A stretch of DNA of 64,000 bases from Armigeres subalbatus (Eukaryota > Arthropoda > Insecta > Diptera > Culicidae): positions 72,583,203 to 72,647,202 of the forward strand of contig NC_085139.1 in the NCBI RefSeq assembly GCF_024139115.2. The letters are read 5' to 3'. This document shows, piece after piece, positions 34,790 to 46,137 of the stretch (position 1 is its first letter; every line of letters begins with the position of its first letter). The notes beneath the pieces are model-generated. The model made no database searches, was not told the DNA's origin, and saw only the letters and a program-made list of their open reading frames with translations. A program made the translations under genes and the position numbers.

Positions 34790-35760
34790 GGTGCCATGCC
34801 CATCGGGTTCCAAAGCTTGTGCGAACAAGCGCGGCGACACAAACGGCCTCTATTCAGAGCCTCATTATTCAGGAATATGGCGGCACCGGAGACGGAAAAC
34901 GGCACAATCAAGTATGTCGGTACAAACCTCCAACAGCTGCAGCGGAAGAACATGGCCGTTCACGGAAAGGACTGCTTTCAGCTTTCATTCGTACCAGGAA
35001 GCACCCCTCGTTTCGATGGTTTTCTTGCTACCACCATCGCGCCAGGGTAAAGAAAAAAGAATCTAGGATCGGAGCTGGGGATGATGAAGCTGTGCGTGGA
35101 TAAATATTTAATTAAGTTTTCCATCATTCTTTTCCGAGAACAGAGCACCGACCGGGTGGGGGCGTCCGTTTCTCAGGACGGTGGCAAAGCCGAGATTTGC
35201 AACCTGTCTAGCCAACCTGAATAGGAAAGGCGCGCGAGGTTCCTGCAACGTCTGGCTCTGAGCCGGTCAACTACCAACCAACGCAACGGTTCGATAAATG
35301 GCCGGAGTGACACCAGAGCCGCGGACGAAGCAACGTAATTTCCTGCAAATAGATAACAAGTCAAGACTCTTGTTGGCACAAGAGGCCCCGCAGGCGCAGG
35401 TCAGGTGAGCTACGATCCACAGGAGCCGTCGGTCGTGGGCGAAGCTTTTCTATGGGTGGCTAATGCTTGTTTAAACATAGACACACAGTAGTTGCTGGCG
35501 GTGCGGTGGGCAGTAGAAGTGCGGGCAGGTACATTGAAGGAGGGAGAATGGCGCACTGCTTGATGCTAAGTGGTGAGATGAAAGAAAATCTCGGTGTGTT
35601 TTTCACCAACAGCCGGTAAATAGGTATTGCAGTAATGACCAAATATTTACACCAGTGATAGATGATAAGCACGATGGCGTAACTAAGAGAGCGAAGCTTT
35701 GAACAACTGGAAGCGGTGAGACTCGTTGGAATGTTCCGTTGCATGAAAAAAGGAAGTATT
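34790..35760. other. GC-richer, apparently unique island
   Basis: No repeat units or transposon domains. Overlapping frames at 34791-35103 in all three phases argue against a single coding frame. It could be host regulatory or transcribed non-coding DNA. Confidence 0.3.
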
Positions 35761-37599
35761 TAAGCATGATATTGAAAGGAAAATGATACGTTTACAGTGC
35801 CACTTTAAAGTGGAAATGCTTTATAAATCTGATTCTCGTAAGGTTTACTCTTCACAAACAGTAACGCCGTAACAACGACAAAATTTTAGCCGACAGAAGT
35901 GGCATGGCGTTTTTTATTGTGTTTGTTTCACTGCAAGTTTTTCAGAATTTTTCGGGAAAGTATTTTGAATTTCCCTGGAAAATTCTTCTGAGCTTGCGCA
36001 TATTCCGCAGAAAATTCTTCCTTAATTACCCGAGAAATGCTTCTGAATCACTGTGAATATTCTTCTAGCCTATTATGCTATATCGATTATTTAAAAGTTG
36101 TTTCATAATACTGTCAAAGCAATTTTTCTGGTGATCCCATCAACTGAATGTTCAAATGTCCAAAAACATACTGTTGGCAAAATATCGCATCAGAACCCTC
36201 AAAACTCATCATTCAAGTTTTGACGAAGAAAAAAATGTAACAATTTCCATCGAAACGAATAGTTTTTTGTTGATGATTTGGTTCAACAACCGCTGGAGCT
36301 TCGCTAACTCCGTATATGTAACACCCACACCTCTCGGTGAAATAGCACTCGCTAGTATCGATAGCTCTTACTCTAGTTTGCTTTTCGCACAATAATCCAG
36401 GAATAAAAAGAGTACAAAATCAGGTTTCCGATGTAAATTGCTAAATGTACAGAGGAAAAAAACAAGCCGTAAAAGAGGAGATACCTATGCAACTATCCAA
36501 CCATTTCATAAGCCACATCATTCAGTACCGATATGCGAACCGCACTTGAACGTCATCATCACAAACATTATGTGTTAGGGTTCGTTCGAAAATCACAGAA
36601 AGCTAAAATTGTCAAAATTCTAGCCCAACCCATCCTTTTCTAATGCTTTTTATGTTTAAAAATTCAAAAATTGAAAAACTCATTTCAACTCCTAACGTAA
36701 TTTGCAAATGAACCCTAAGTATGTGCAATGTGCATACTAGTGGGGAAAAGGTGATATATGAGTAATGAAATGTATCGCTCTCTGTGCGTGAGGACACGTG
36801 TTCACGCAGTGTTCTGCTTCGGAGTTTTAATGCATCATTAGCAGTTGGAATTCGATTGTAGTGCTATTTTGATCGTTAATTTGTTACAATATCGAATCGC
36901 AATTTTCGACCACATTGTCTGTGAGAGATAAAACGACATACTGTTCCAGAACTTTGCACTGAATATTATTACGAATATTGTAGCACTTGAATGCTTATTA
37001 AATTATTCATTTGTGTGTTATCAAATTACTCGAGTTCACTCAAGGAGAACCCTTGCACATTTTGCTCGATTATCTTAAATTATTGGTGGACACCGTATAA
37101 ACGAAAATAAAACTTCATAGAAAAAAATCTTCAAGAGTTTTATTTCGGACTTTCTGCGAAACAACAAACATAATTGTGATTTTTAAATGACTTTTCCTGT
37201 AAAACACTGTTCAAGTTTCTGACCGAAACAGTCCAACCATAAGTAGGTATCGTCAAAAGTTCGTAATCAGAAAAATATTGGGGGACTTCGAAACTTTTTT
37301 TTGTAGTTATTTAGAAGGTTTTAGTAGAAAATTACTCAAAATTTTATTCTGAAACATGCATACTACTTTTTTGATAATTTTTCCTATAATTTTCATCAAG
37401 AATTGTATTGGAAGCTACTCTGGGAATTCTTCAAGCAATTTCTTAAGCATTTTCAGAAGTAGACCTGTGCGCTGATTGAAAATTTATCGGCGGTGGCGTG
37501 ATAGATTATTTTCAGCCAACAGTGGTGGCGGCGTCACGCCGTTGGTAATCGGCGTGTGTTATCGTAATCTTAGTTGATGCAATAGAAATTTTCCGAAAT
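35761..37599. other. Unassigned AT-rich stretch with two repeat fragments
   Basis: 35940-36060 carries a few degenerate GAATTTCC-type motifs. 37462-37565 is a CGGCGGTGGCGTG-rich fragment whose reverse counterpart lies at 41383-41500; both share CCTGTGCGC(T/C) or its complement at the outer edge. The rest is featureless. Confidence 0.4.
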
Positions 37600-38300
37600 T
37601 CTTCCACAAATTCCTCCGTAAATTCCTCTGGAAGTGCCTTGAAAACTGCTCCAGTAATTCGTCCGAGCGTTCCTCAAGAAATGCCTCCAAAAGTTGTAAA
37701 GTTCTCCACGAGCTCTTTCAAGAATTCCTCCGAAAGTTCCTCCAGAAATTCCTCCGGTAGTTCCTTCAGATATTCCTCCGGTGGTGTCTCCAGAAATTCC
37801 TCCGGTAGTTTCTCCAGAAATTCCTCTGGTAGTTTCTCCAGTAACTCCTCCAGAAATTCCTCTGGGAGAATAATTCCTTCTGGAATTCGTTCGGAAGTTC
37901 ATCCATGAATACCTCCGGAAGTTCCTCCATAAGTTCTTCCGGAAGAGGTTCAAGAGTTCCTTCAGAAATTCCTGCGGAAGTTCCTCTAGAAATTCCTCCA
38001 GGAATTCCTCCGGAAGTTCATCCAGGAATTTCTTCGGAAGTTCCTTTAGGAGTTCGTCCGGAAGGTTCTCCAGGAGTTTTTCCAAGGATTCCTCCGGAAG
38101 TTTCTCCAGTAACTCCTCCAAAAATTCCTCTGGGAGATCCTCCAGGAATTTCTCCTGGAGATCCTTCAGGAATTTCTCCGGAAGTTCATCCAGGAATTTC
38201 TCCGGAGGTTCCTCCATGATATCGCCCGGAAGTTCCTCCAAGAAATCCGCCGGAAGCTCCTCCAGGACTTACTCCACAATTTTTCCGGAAGTGACTACAG
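37600..38300. repeat. 12/24-bp CTCC minisatellite
   Basis: Half-units of 12 bp (such as ATTCCTCCGGAA and GTTCCTCCAGAA) alternate. As 12 is divisible by 3, the minus strand is open for 223 codons and reads as runs such as EFLEELPEKFLDELPE. I regard this as a repeat artefact, since the same degenerate motif continues without a frame on both sides. Confidence 0.85.
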
Positions 38301-39180
38301 GAATTCATCCGGTAATTCCTTCAAAAATTCTTCATGAGTTTATTCAGAAGTTCCTATTTAAATGCTTCAGGATGTTTGCTCAGGAGATTCCCGCGGAGTC
38401 CTGTTGTTCCTTAAATAATTGCTCATACAATTTCTCCTGAAATTTGTTTGGAGTTCCTCCAAAAACTCTTTCAAGAACACTTGATAAATTACTTCGCAAA
38501 CTCGACAAAATTTACCACGAAGACTCTTCAAATATTTCTTCTGAATTCCTCTCGAAATTCACTAGGAATTTCACTAAATCTACCTCCCGAGAATTCTTCC
38601 GAAAAATTGTTCAGGAATTCTTGAAGAACTTCTTATGAAACTTAAATTGCAAAATCTAAATCTATTAAATCTTACGCGCGTTCCTCTGGGAATCATTCCA
38701 GAAATTCCTTCCCCAAAATTTTTCCAAAAATTCTCATTGAAAGTCGTTCACAAATAAATTATTCTTGAAATTAATTCTCCGGAAATTTGTTTTGGACTTC
38801 ATTCCGATTTTTTTTCAAGGACTCCGTTACAAATTACTCCAAGAATCTCCCCTGCAATTCCCACGGAAACTTCTTCAGAATTTATCCAAGAATTTGCCCG
38901 AGAAACCTTGCCGGATTTTTCCGGGAAATTCCCTAGGAAACTCCTCCAAAATGTCATAAGGAAAATACTCCGAAAATTCTCCCGTTTTTTCTTCAGAGAC
39001 TTCTTTAGAAATTCTCCAAGAATTCTCTCAAAAGCACCTACAAGAATATGCGGGAACATTTCTCCAAGAACTCTTCCTGAAATATCTCTATTTATTCTTC
39101 TGGAAATTTCTCTGAAACATTCCTCAAGGAATTGCTTCATGAAAAAGGACTTCCTAAAAGAGTTTTTGTAGAAATTTTTG
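38301..39180. repeat. Degenerate continuation of the CTCC/GAATTTC repeats
   Basis: GAATTCCT, GAAATTTCTC and CTCCAAGAA strings recur without a fixed period. It grades into ordinary AT-rich DNA near 39180. Confidence 0.6.
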
Positions 39181-39289
39181 AAGTAGACTTGCTAATGTTT
39201 GAGCTAATGAAGAATTTCAAAAAAAGATTGCCGAGTAATCTGAAAATGAAATTCTGAAATATTTTCTGACCGAAATATTCTACACGCAA

Positions 39290-39478
39290 AAAAAACACGT
39301 TCCCGAATTCGTGAACAAGCAAAAATACACCGTGATTTTATTCATGGATTCTGGAACACCAGTCACGTTTTCCAGAACGTTCCAGAAAACGTGACTGTGT
39401 TCCCGAATCCGTGGCTGTTGCTCACGAAAGAATACACCGTGAACTTGGTAGTTCACGAATTCATGAACGTGTAGTACG
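39290..39478. mobile_element. Nearly palindromic MITE
   Basis: Left half CACGTTCCCGAATTCGTGAA... and right half ...TTCACGAATTCATGAACGTG are reverse complements over about 90 bp a side. The perfect centre is TTTTCCAGAACGTTCCAGAA. There is essentially no loop. No target duplication was assigned. Confidence 0.75.
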
Positions 39479-39480
39479 TA

Positions 39481-39688
39481 CTGCCGAAGAAGTTCTTGGA
39501 GCCATTCCTTGAATTCCTAAGGAACCATTCCCTTATTTTCTGAATAATTAAAATTCAGGTGCATTTTGGTTGAACAAATATTGTTTTGCTTGACCGAGCA
39601 TACGTTGCACGACAAGGGTTCTAGTAGCTCCCCAACAAACAATTCAGGCTAAATAAGCTACTGAAATGAGACCAGATGGATCCTTCGA
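39481..39688. other. Short unassigned spacer
   Basis: Featureless DNA before the gypsy fragment. Confidence 0.3.
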
Positions 39689-41360
39689 ATGAATGCCTAC
39701 TCCTTCGACATTAAATACCGCAAAGGAAGTTCAAACATCGTTCCGGATTGTCTAAGCCGTATAGAAATTGTGAACAGCGTAAATGCTTCGGTACCACCAA
39801 CTTTGGATCCGTGGTATGAAAGGCTTGTAAAGAAAGTTCAGGCAGATGCTGAAAAATTTCCTGATTTCCGAATAATGGGCGGACAGCTCTACAAACATTG
39901 CACTATGAAAGACGCAATGGGGGGCAAATGCCATCATTGGAAGAAAGTGGTTCCCACACACCTTCGTCCTGGACTCATGCACAGACATCATGACACGCCT
40001 ACTGCAGCTCATCTTGGAGCTGATCGCACACTGCACCGCATTCAACGGGATCACTATTGGCCTCAGATGGCAGCAGACATCCGAAAATATGTTCAAAACT
40101 GCGACGTGTGTAAAGCCTGTACAGGGACGGGAACGGTTGACATTTCTTTTTATCATTCATTCTGCCACGCAGTCACAGAAAAACAAAACCACGTCTGCCG
40201 CAGCAGCAGCCACGACCAAGCAGACGACAGTCAGCACATGATTTTATTATTTTCTCTCCCCATAATTAATGTTTCTGTACGCTCATTTCACGACGTATGA
40301 CTGTTTTAGGTGGTAAATGATTATTTCATTATTCCTTGGTCGTTTTAGAGACTAGAACTAATGAATTAGTACCAACGGCTAGCATTCTTTCTAGGCTTTG
40401 CACCATAGGCAATTAAACTCGATTTTGTTCTGTTCGCGCTGCGCACGAACCGAAACAAAAAAATCTCATGCAAATGCTGACCGCACCGACGGCTCGACTA
40501 TCACGCAGCAGCAAAAAAACAGTTTGCCTCATCGACAAAAAAAATGTCACAATGAGGCGTACATTTATTTTGGAAAACCGTTTCGGTTTGTGCGGAACGT
40601 GAAATTTGACCGGATAAAATGTAAACATTCGCATAATCACAGTGTTTTACTGTACATTTCCCAACACTGCCTGTAAGGCACCGAATAAAACATTGACACC
40701 AACATTAGGTAGCCCTAAACCTGCACGATTGCCTTGGGAGTTAATATCAGTAGACTGGATAGGCCCACTCACACGATCGAAGAAAGGATACACAGTTCTG
40801 TTGGTGATAGTTGACTGGGTGACAAAATTTGTAGTTATAGAGCCATTTCGATCGGCAAACGCCCAGAAAATGTCTGATTTTCTAGAGCATTACGTCTTTC
40901 TTCGATTCTCCACACCAAGGATCATCGTTTCGGATTCTGGTTCCCAATTCCTATCCCAAGTTTTCCAGACTCTACTCAAAAGGTACAAAATAATCCATAT
41001 GAGAACCGCTTTCTATACACCGATGTGCAACGCAGCTGAGAGGATTAATCGGACTCTCATCACGTGTGTAAGATCACTTCTCGATTAAGACCAAAGGGAA
41101 TGGGATCTGCACCTCCAACAAATAGTATGTGCAATAAACACGGCGAAACACGAGACACTTGGATGTAGTCCTTACTACTGCAATTTCGGTAGGGACCACA
41201 TTCTATACACGGATCAGTACATTCCTCTATCAACTTTCAATTTTGTTGGGTCTAGACTTTATTGGATATAAGAATAAATGCTGCATAATTGTGAAGAAGA
41301 TGATTGCCATATGAAATTGGCTGAAAATGTTTATTTCCGACAGGAGTTAGATAAATTTAG
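39689..41360 (+). mobile_element. Ty3/gypsy fragment (RNase H end to integrase), split by an insertion
   Basis: Coding text runs from the end of RNase H at 39689 to the integrase core at 41088, with recognisable decayed integrase beyond that to about 41360. A 548-bp element (40122-40669) sits in the middle of the zinc-binding region. No LTRs are attached. It is a different family from both other gypsy copies in the window, judging by the protein text. Confidence 0.85.
39689..41360 (+). pseudogene. Gypsy RNase H C-terminus and integrase, interrupted
   Basis: The frame starts in the RNase H tail (FDIKYRKGSSNIVPDCLSRI). It then passes the zinc-binding domain, with HHDTPTAAHLG and CDVCKAC, which breaks off at the insertion. 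It resumes after 40670 as KAPNK, then WELISVDWIGPLTRS (first catalytic aspartate), IIVSDSGSQF (second) and NAAERINRTL (glutamate). It stops at a TAA at 41086-41088. Further homologous text (CSPYYCNFGRD) follows to about 41360. The catalytic residues are kept, but the insertion and stops make it non-functional. Confidence 0.85.
40122..40669. mobile_element. 548-bp non-autonomous element, hAT-like
   Basis: The left end is CAGGGACGGGAA and the reverse complement of the right end is CAGTGTTGGGAA, a pair resembling hAT termini. CCTGTA lies on both sides (40116-40121 and 40670-40675), so the insertion duplicated at least 6 bp (7 if the preceding G is counted). hAT elements normally duplicate 8 bp, so the superfamily is uncertain. 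Inside, GCGCACGAACCGAAAC and GTTTCGGTTTGTGCGG form a further inverted repeat. Confidence 0.7.
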
Positions 41361-41639
41361 ACCAGTAAAAATGCCATCGGCGTGGTAAAAAATATTCGAC
41401 GGCATTGTCAATTTTCATACGACGGCGCGCCGAATCATTTTTGACGGCGACAGTGGCGTGATATAATCGTCGTTTGCGGTGGCGCACAGGTCTATTCAGT
41501 AGGAGCTACTTTAGATATTCTTTAATAAAAGATGTTTCTCGCTGTTTCTTTCCGAAGATTCAATAATGATTGTTAATCAGAATGGTTGTGTGCAAAACAC
41601 GAACTACGTCAGGCGTAAAATATTTTCGTGCAATGCGCT

Positions 41640-42790
41640 GAAATTTCATGCTGGAAACTTTTATTTGGCTGTCACTGACGCCAAAGTCAGCCCCTCGATG
41701 ATTTGCCCCTGAATCGCTATAGACGCCATCCGTGGTAAAACATTTGTTGCATCGTCTCCCTCCGACGCGCGCTTTTTAAAAGCGCTGTCGTGCGCTGTCG
41801 AAAAGCAATTATGTTTTGTACCTTGAAGACCGTCAACAATCGTTAATTCTCGGATCAACTTTATCTTGTGTAAAAGACCCATTTATTTTCATTAAACAGC
41901 AACAAAACCAAAATCAGAATTAAGCGAGGTAATATTAATTTGGCTGCTACTGATGCCTCGATAATTTCTCTTCTCTTGTATAAAATGCGCATTTTGAATC
42001 ACTGATAGCATTAAAACCAAAGTCAGAATCAGGCGAGTAAATTTGACTTTTCCCGACGACAGTCAAATTGACGAAAACGTCATCATAGTGAATAACTTTT
42101 CTAAGGAAATTGCTCGCTGAGGACCGATACTGATGCCATCGAATTTTTTTAGCCACCTTGTGAATATATTGTTTGAAGTATCTCTCTCCGACGTGCGCTT
42201 GTGATTCTGCTACCGACTGCGATTATGTTTTGCACTTTGAAGAAAATTCATCTCGGACCAACCTTCTCTTTTATGAAATGATGAACCTGAAACGAACCGA
42301 TTTTTTTTTCAATAATGCGCATTTTGAATCGCTGATAGCAATAAAATCAAAGTCAGAATCTTGCGAAAAAATATAACTTCCCGCCTTTGGCCGCCTCTCG
42401 AACCTATATTGACGCCATGATTGTCCTACCGACGACGCCAAGCGATTATGTTTGGTACTTTGAAGGAAGTTCGTCTTGAGTCAATTTTCTATCGTTACTC
42501 TTCACAAAGATAATGATACGCATTTTGAATCACTAAGCACATAACCGAACTCAGAACCTTGCTAGAAAATTTCATGGAACGCCAAGAATTCACAGTTACT
42601 AGTGGTTGCACTTTGGAAAATCCTCTCAGCTTTACTTTTTTTCGAATATAATTGTGGTCCTGAAAAGAACCGATTTATTTTCAATGGTTCTAATCACTAT
42701 CAGCCACCGTCATCAACGCCATAGATGCGGCAGCCGTTATCCCTTGGACCGCTACCCGACGCCATCGTCCATTTTTCGTGAAATATCGAT
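41640..42790. repeat. Degenerate tandem repeat, units of roughly 200-230 bp
   Basis: The text (G)CGCATTTTGAATC recurs at about 41986, 42316 and 42519. GC(A/G)ATTATGTTT recurs at 41805, 42219 and 42442. AACCGATTTATTTTCA-like text follows in several units. Spacing is uneven (202-414 bp), so some units are partial or contain indels. No coding potential. Confidence 0.65.
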
Positions 42791-42882
42791 CTAACGTAAT
42801 TTCGTGACGGTCCTCAATTTTGATATTTTAATTTTATACCCTGTGTTCGAGCCTTCCCCTTAGACGTAGATTACGTCAAACC

Positions 42883-44280
42883 GGTTGTATACTGTTTCAC
42901 CGAAAACCATTTTGCGGAATTTTTTTTTCGCGGTACGACATTTCGCGGAATGTATCAACTCTCCGAAACACATTTCGCGGAATACACCTTTTTTTCGAAA
43001 GACATTTCGCGGAATGTAACTTTTCACCGAAGGTCATTCCATTTTTGTATTCGTAAACCCGTACTTAACCCGAACCCGAGATAATTTAATTATTTGAGCC
43101 TGCACTAAAACTTTGCCCGGAAAATTCAAATTAGATACTTTCTGATTCTTTTTAAATCGAAAAAAATGTAAGCCCAAACAACGAACAAGTCTAACAATTA
43201 ACAAAACTGAATAAAATAATATTCAGTATTTTATTTCTTAAGCCCGTACCCTACTCGGGCCCAATTTTTTTTAAATTCCCAAACCCGTACCCGACCCGAA
43301 CCCGATATTGTACTAACTTTTCAAACCTGAATCCGACTCAAACTCGTCGGGTTCGGGTTCGATTCGGTTTTTGGGTTTTGAAACCACCATCTCTAGTCAG
43401 CCCCGTATAAGTCGAAAGGAGTTGATAATGTCTTCTTTTAAAAAAACGCGTCTGTCCAGTGTAAGGAAATGGGAGGGATAACGCCTTCTTTAAATGTATG
43501 CATCTGCCCGGTATAAGGCGAAAGGAGTTGGTTATGCCTTCTTCAAAAGAACGCGTCTGCCAGGTATAAGGCGGAGGGAGGAGTAACACCTTCTTTAAAC
43601 GGATGACCCGGTATAGGGCGAAATAGTTGATAATGCCTTATTTAAAAGAACGCGTCTGTCCGGTGTAAGGTGAAGGGAGGGATAACGCCTTCTTTAAATG
43701 GATGCATCTGCTCAGTATAAGGCGAAAGGAGTTTATAATGCTTTCTTTGAATGAATGCGTCTGCCCGGTACAAGGTGAAAGGAGTTGATAAAACCTTTTT
43801 TTAAAGAACAAATCTGCCCGTTAGAAGGGGGAGGAATAAGTAATGCCTTCTTTAAATGGCAGCGTCTGCCCAGTACAAAACGGGCAGACGCTACCATTTC
43901 GTCTCTCCGTAACAAAGTAAAGAGAGGAGATAATCCCTTCATTATATCTGGCCTATCTGCCAGTTATAATAAAGGATTTGTAAGAGGCAATTGAAATTTT
44001 GAAAACTACTTCTACATATTCTGGGAGGCCTTCCTTATGCATGAAACTTGGCTTAGCAGGTAAGCAGGTAATAATTGTGGAAGTGCTGAATGAACACTGA
44101 GCTATTATTTTCAATATTCCGCGAAATGGTACATTCCGCCAAAAGTCATTCGACGAAATGGTACAAACCGCCAAATGTCGTACCGCGAAAAGTTACAAAC
44201 CGCCAAATGTTATTCCGCGAAATGTTCAACCGCGAAAATGAATTCCGCGAAATAGTTTTCGGTGAAATGTTATACAATCC
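42883..44280. mobile_element. Foldback-type element with 8-bp target duplication
   Basis: GTCAAACC lies immediately outside both ends (42875-42882 and 44281-44288). The termini GGTTGTATAC...TTTCACCGAAAAC and its inverted counterpart are followed inward by arms made of ATTTCGCGGAA repeats in opposite orientation (about 42900-43040 and 44110-44260). Between the arms lie CCCGAACCCGA-rich DNA and a 52-bp tandem array. The architecture parallels the element at 12341 with an unrelated arm repeat. Confidence 0.85.
43395..43900. repeat. 52-bp tandem array with 104-bp dimer, inside the foldback element
   Basis: GCGTCTGCCCGGTATAAGG or a close variant begins at about 43448, 43500, 43553, 43604, 43654, 43705, 43757, 43809 and 43862. 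Alternate units carry GAGTTGATAATGCC and GGAGGGATAACGCC, giving a dimeric higher-order period of about 104 bp. The array ends in a hairpin, GCGTCTGCCC/GGGCAGACGC (43862-43891). Confidence 0.85.
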
Positions 44281-44559
44281 GTCAAACCTTCTGAGGGAGT
44301 TTCTATACTTCCATCAAGATTCCACTCCAACATTTGCTGACAGATTTCGTCTCCGCTATATCGTAATGGTTTGGCGACCCACCTTCATTTACGCTTTCAA
44401 ATTTTTGATTTTTTCTGTTTCTAGGTCCGAATTATAAAACGTAGACATTGATTGAAGAATATTTGCAGCTTCTGCGTGATCTCTGCTGATTCACACCAAG
44501 TCTAACTAGCGTGTAACAACACAGATTCCACGTAAAAGTTAAAACATGTGACTATATCC

Positions 44560-45050
44560 ACTTCAGTATCTTATATGACATTATATACGATCTTGTGTTG
44601 ACTAGGTGGCCAATCGCACCCTTCATGATCCCGTCGATTATAGAAAACGATGAAGAACAGTATCGTAGATAGAGTATAAACTTGCCTTACTCCAGCGATG
44701 GGGTCAGACAAAACTCTGTTATGGAAGATTCTGCACGCGAAAGCTTCGTATCTACTGCGCTTTGATGAGACCGACGATTTTGTCCGGATTTTCATGGTTC
44801 AGAGGGTCGACAGCTTTGGCCTTGGAATTATTTATTCCGCTTCAGGATGATATGGAATCCAAATGGTTTTCCCGGCGGAATCCTACCTGCTGCCATCGGA
44901 GAGTCGTGTCTGTCTTCTCGAGTATCCGATTTAGGATAACATTGCACAAAACTTTGAGAACAATGCGCAGTACCATGATGCCCTGCCAATCATCGCAAAG
45001 TCAGATCCCCCTCGGAACCTTCACGGAGTTGACATGCGTCACACCTTGGG
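44560..45050 (-). pseudogene. Non-LTR reverse transcriptase fragment
   Basis: From about 45050 downwards one frame reads CDDWQGIMVLRIVLKVL and LRWQQVGFR, the region preceding the catalytic palm. A second frame (44795-44571) reads CRIFHNRVLSDPIAGVRQ and STILFFIV, the segment before the YADD catalytic loop, which is not reached. The expected GVRQGC has become GVRQVY. The two frames overlap around 44760, so at least one frameshift is present. Probably an RTE- or Jockey-like element. Confidence 0.75.
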
Positions 45051-45421
45051 TGGCTCATGCCGAAATGTTGATGGTTGGTTGGGCCTTGAAACTTGAAGAA
45101 ATTGCTCGAAATTCTTCCAGCTTTCAACTGATCAGTTGGGTCGGATCAGTTTTTATTGGCATCGTCGGATGCGTCCTTGCTGCCAGTGACATAAATAATC
45201 AATCCAACAACACCCAAACAGGTGTCATCCAGCACACCAACAATTCGCCAGTCCTTTACAAATTTGACTGTGCGAATAAACAGGACGGTACGAGTATTTA
45301 TGGACAGCAGCAATCGTCGACTGTCGGTATCAACATTGTTGTGTGCGGTTTCGGAATTGAATTTCAGCTTTGTACTTTAATATTCAATTTGAAATTTCTG
45401 AATATGAATATTATTTTACAC

Positions 45422-45683
45422 TAGTCGACCCGGCAGACGTTGTCCTGCATAGTAGGCGAAAATGCGCGATCTGAACTACCCAAGCAAAATGCCCATACGA
45501 ATCTTAATTTTATTTTCCAAGCTTTAGTCAATTTAAACCGTGATTTTCTCATGAGGAATTATCATATAAACCCGTCGGAAACGATAACGAACATATCTGC
45601 TGAAGTAATGAAAAAAATCCATCCAGCCGTTTTCGAGTTATGCGGATACGAACACAGACCATTTCATTTTTATTATATAGACT
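45422..45683 (+). repeat. Interspersed repeat beginning CTAGTCGACCCGGCAGACG, copy A
   Basis: It starts with CTAGTCGACCCGGCAGACGT and ends with TTTCATTTTTATTATATAG. Copy B follows directly. The end resembles the 3' tail of a family common in insects, but I do not assign it to a superfamily. Confidence 0.7.
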
Positions 45684-46137
45684 AGTCGACCCGGCAGACG
45701 TTGTCCTGCATAGTAGGCGAAAATGTTGTGCGTTGTCTGCCCATGCGCAATTGCCATACGAATCTTTATTTTAGTTTTTCACGACTTACTCGACTTTACT
45801 AATGATTATCGACTAAGGAAATATCATATAAACCCGTCGGAAACTAGGGGTAATGACGGTTTTGGCAGGTTTTGTTCTATTATTGGCAGGGGGGTTTTTT
45901 ATGACTGATTATGCTCAAATTTGGCCCAAACATTCTTTGCATATCAAAGAATATTGTGGCCAAATTTCATAAAATTCGGTCGACAAAAACCCCCCTGCCA
46001 ATAATAGAACAAAACCTGCCAAAGCCGTCTGTTCCCCTATTACGAATATAACTGCTAAAGATATGAAGAAAATCCTTCCAGCCGTTTTCGAGTTATGCGG
46101 ATACGAACACAGACCATTTCATTTTTATTATATAGAT
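45682..46137 (+). repeat. Same interspersed repeat, copy B, carrying a MITE
   Basis: It has the same start (CTAGTCGACCCGGCAGACG) and the same end (GCCGTTTTCGAGTTATGCGG ... TATATAG) as copy A. It is split by the 191-bp insertion at 45847-46037. Confidence 0.75.
45847..46037. mobile_element. 191-bp MITE with arms of about 53 bp and TA duplication
   Basis: The left arm (from GGGGTAATGACGG, through TTGGCAGGTTTTGTTC, to AGGGGGGTTTTT) is the reverse complement of the right arm with a handful of mismatches. TA flanks both sides (45845-45846, 46038-46039). Comparison with the uninterrupted copy A shows the empty site. Confidence 0.85.

Noticed and set aside
37570..38241. Acidic Glu/Leu-rich protein of 223 codons
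   Set aside because: The 12-bp satellite explains it, and the motif continues outside the frame on both sides.
44762..45424. A 220-codon plus-strand frame
   Set aside because: Its first part is the complement of a non-LTR reverse transcriptase fragment and the rest has no domain.
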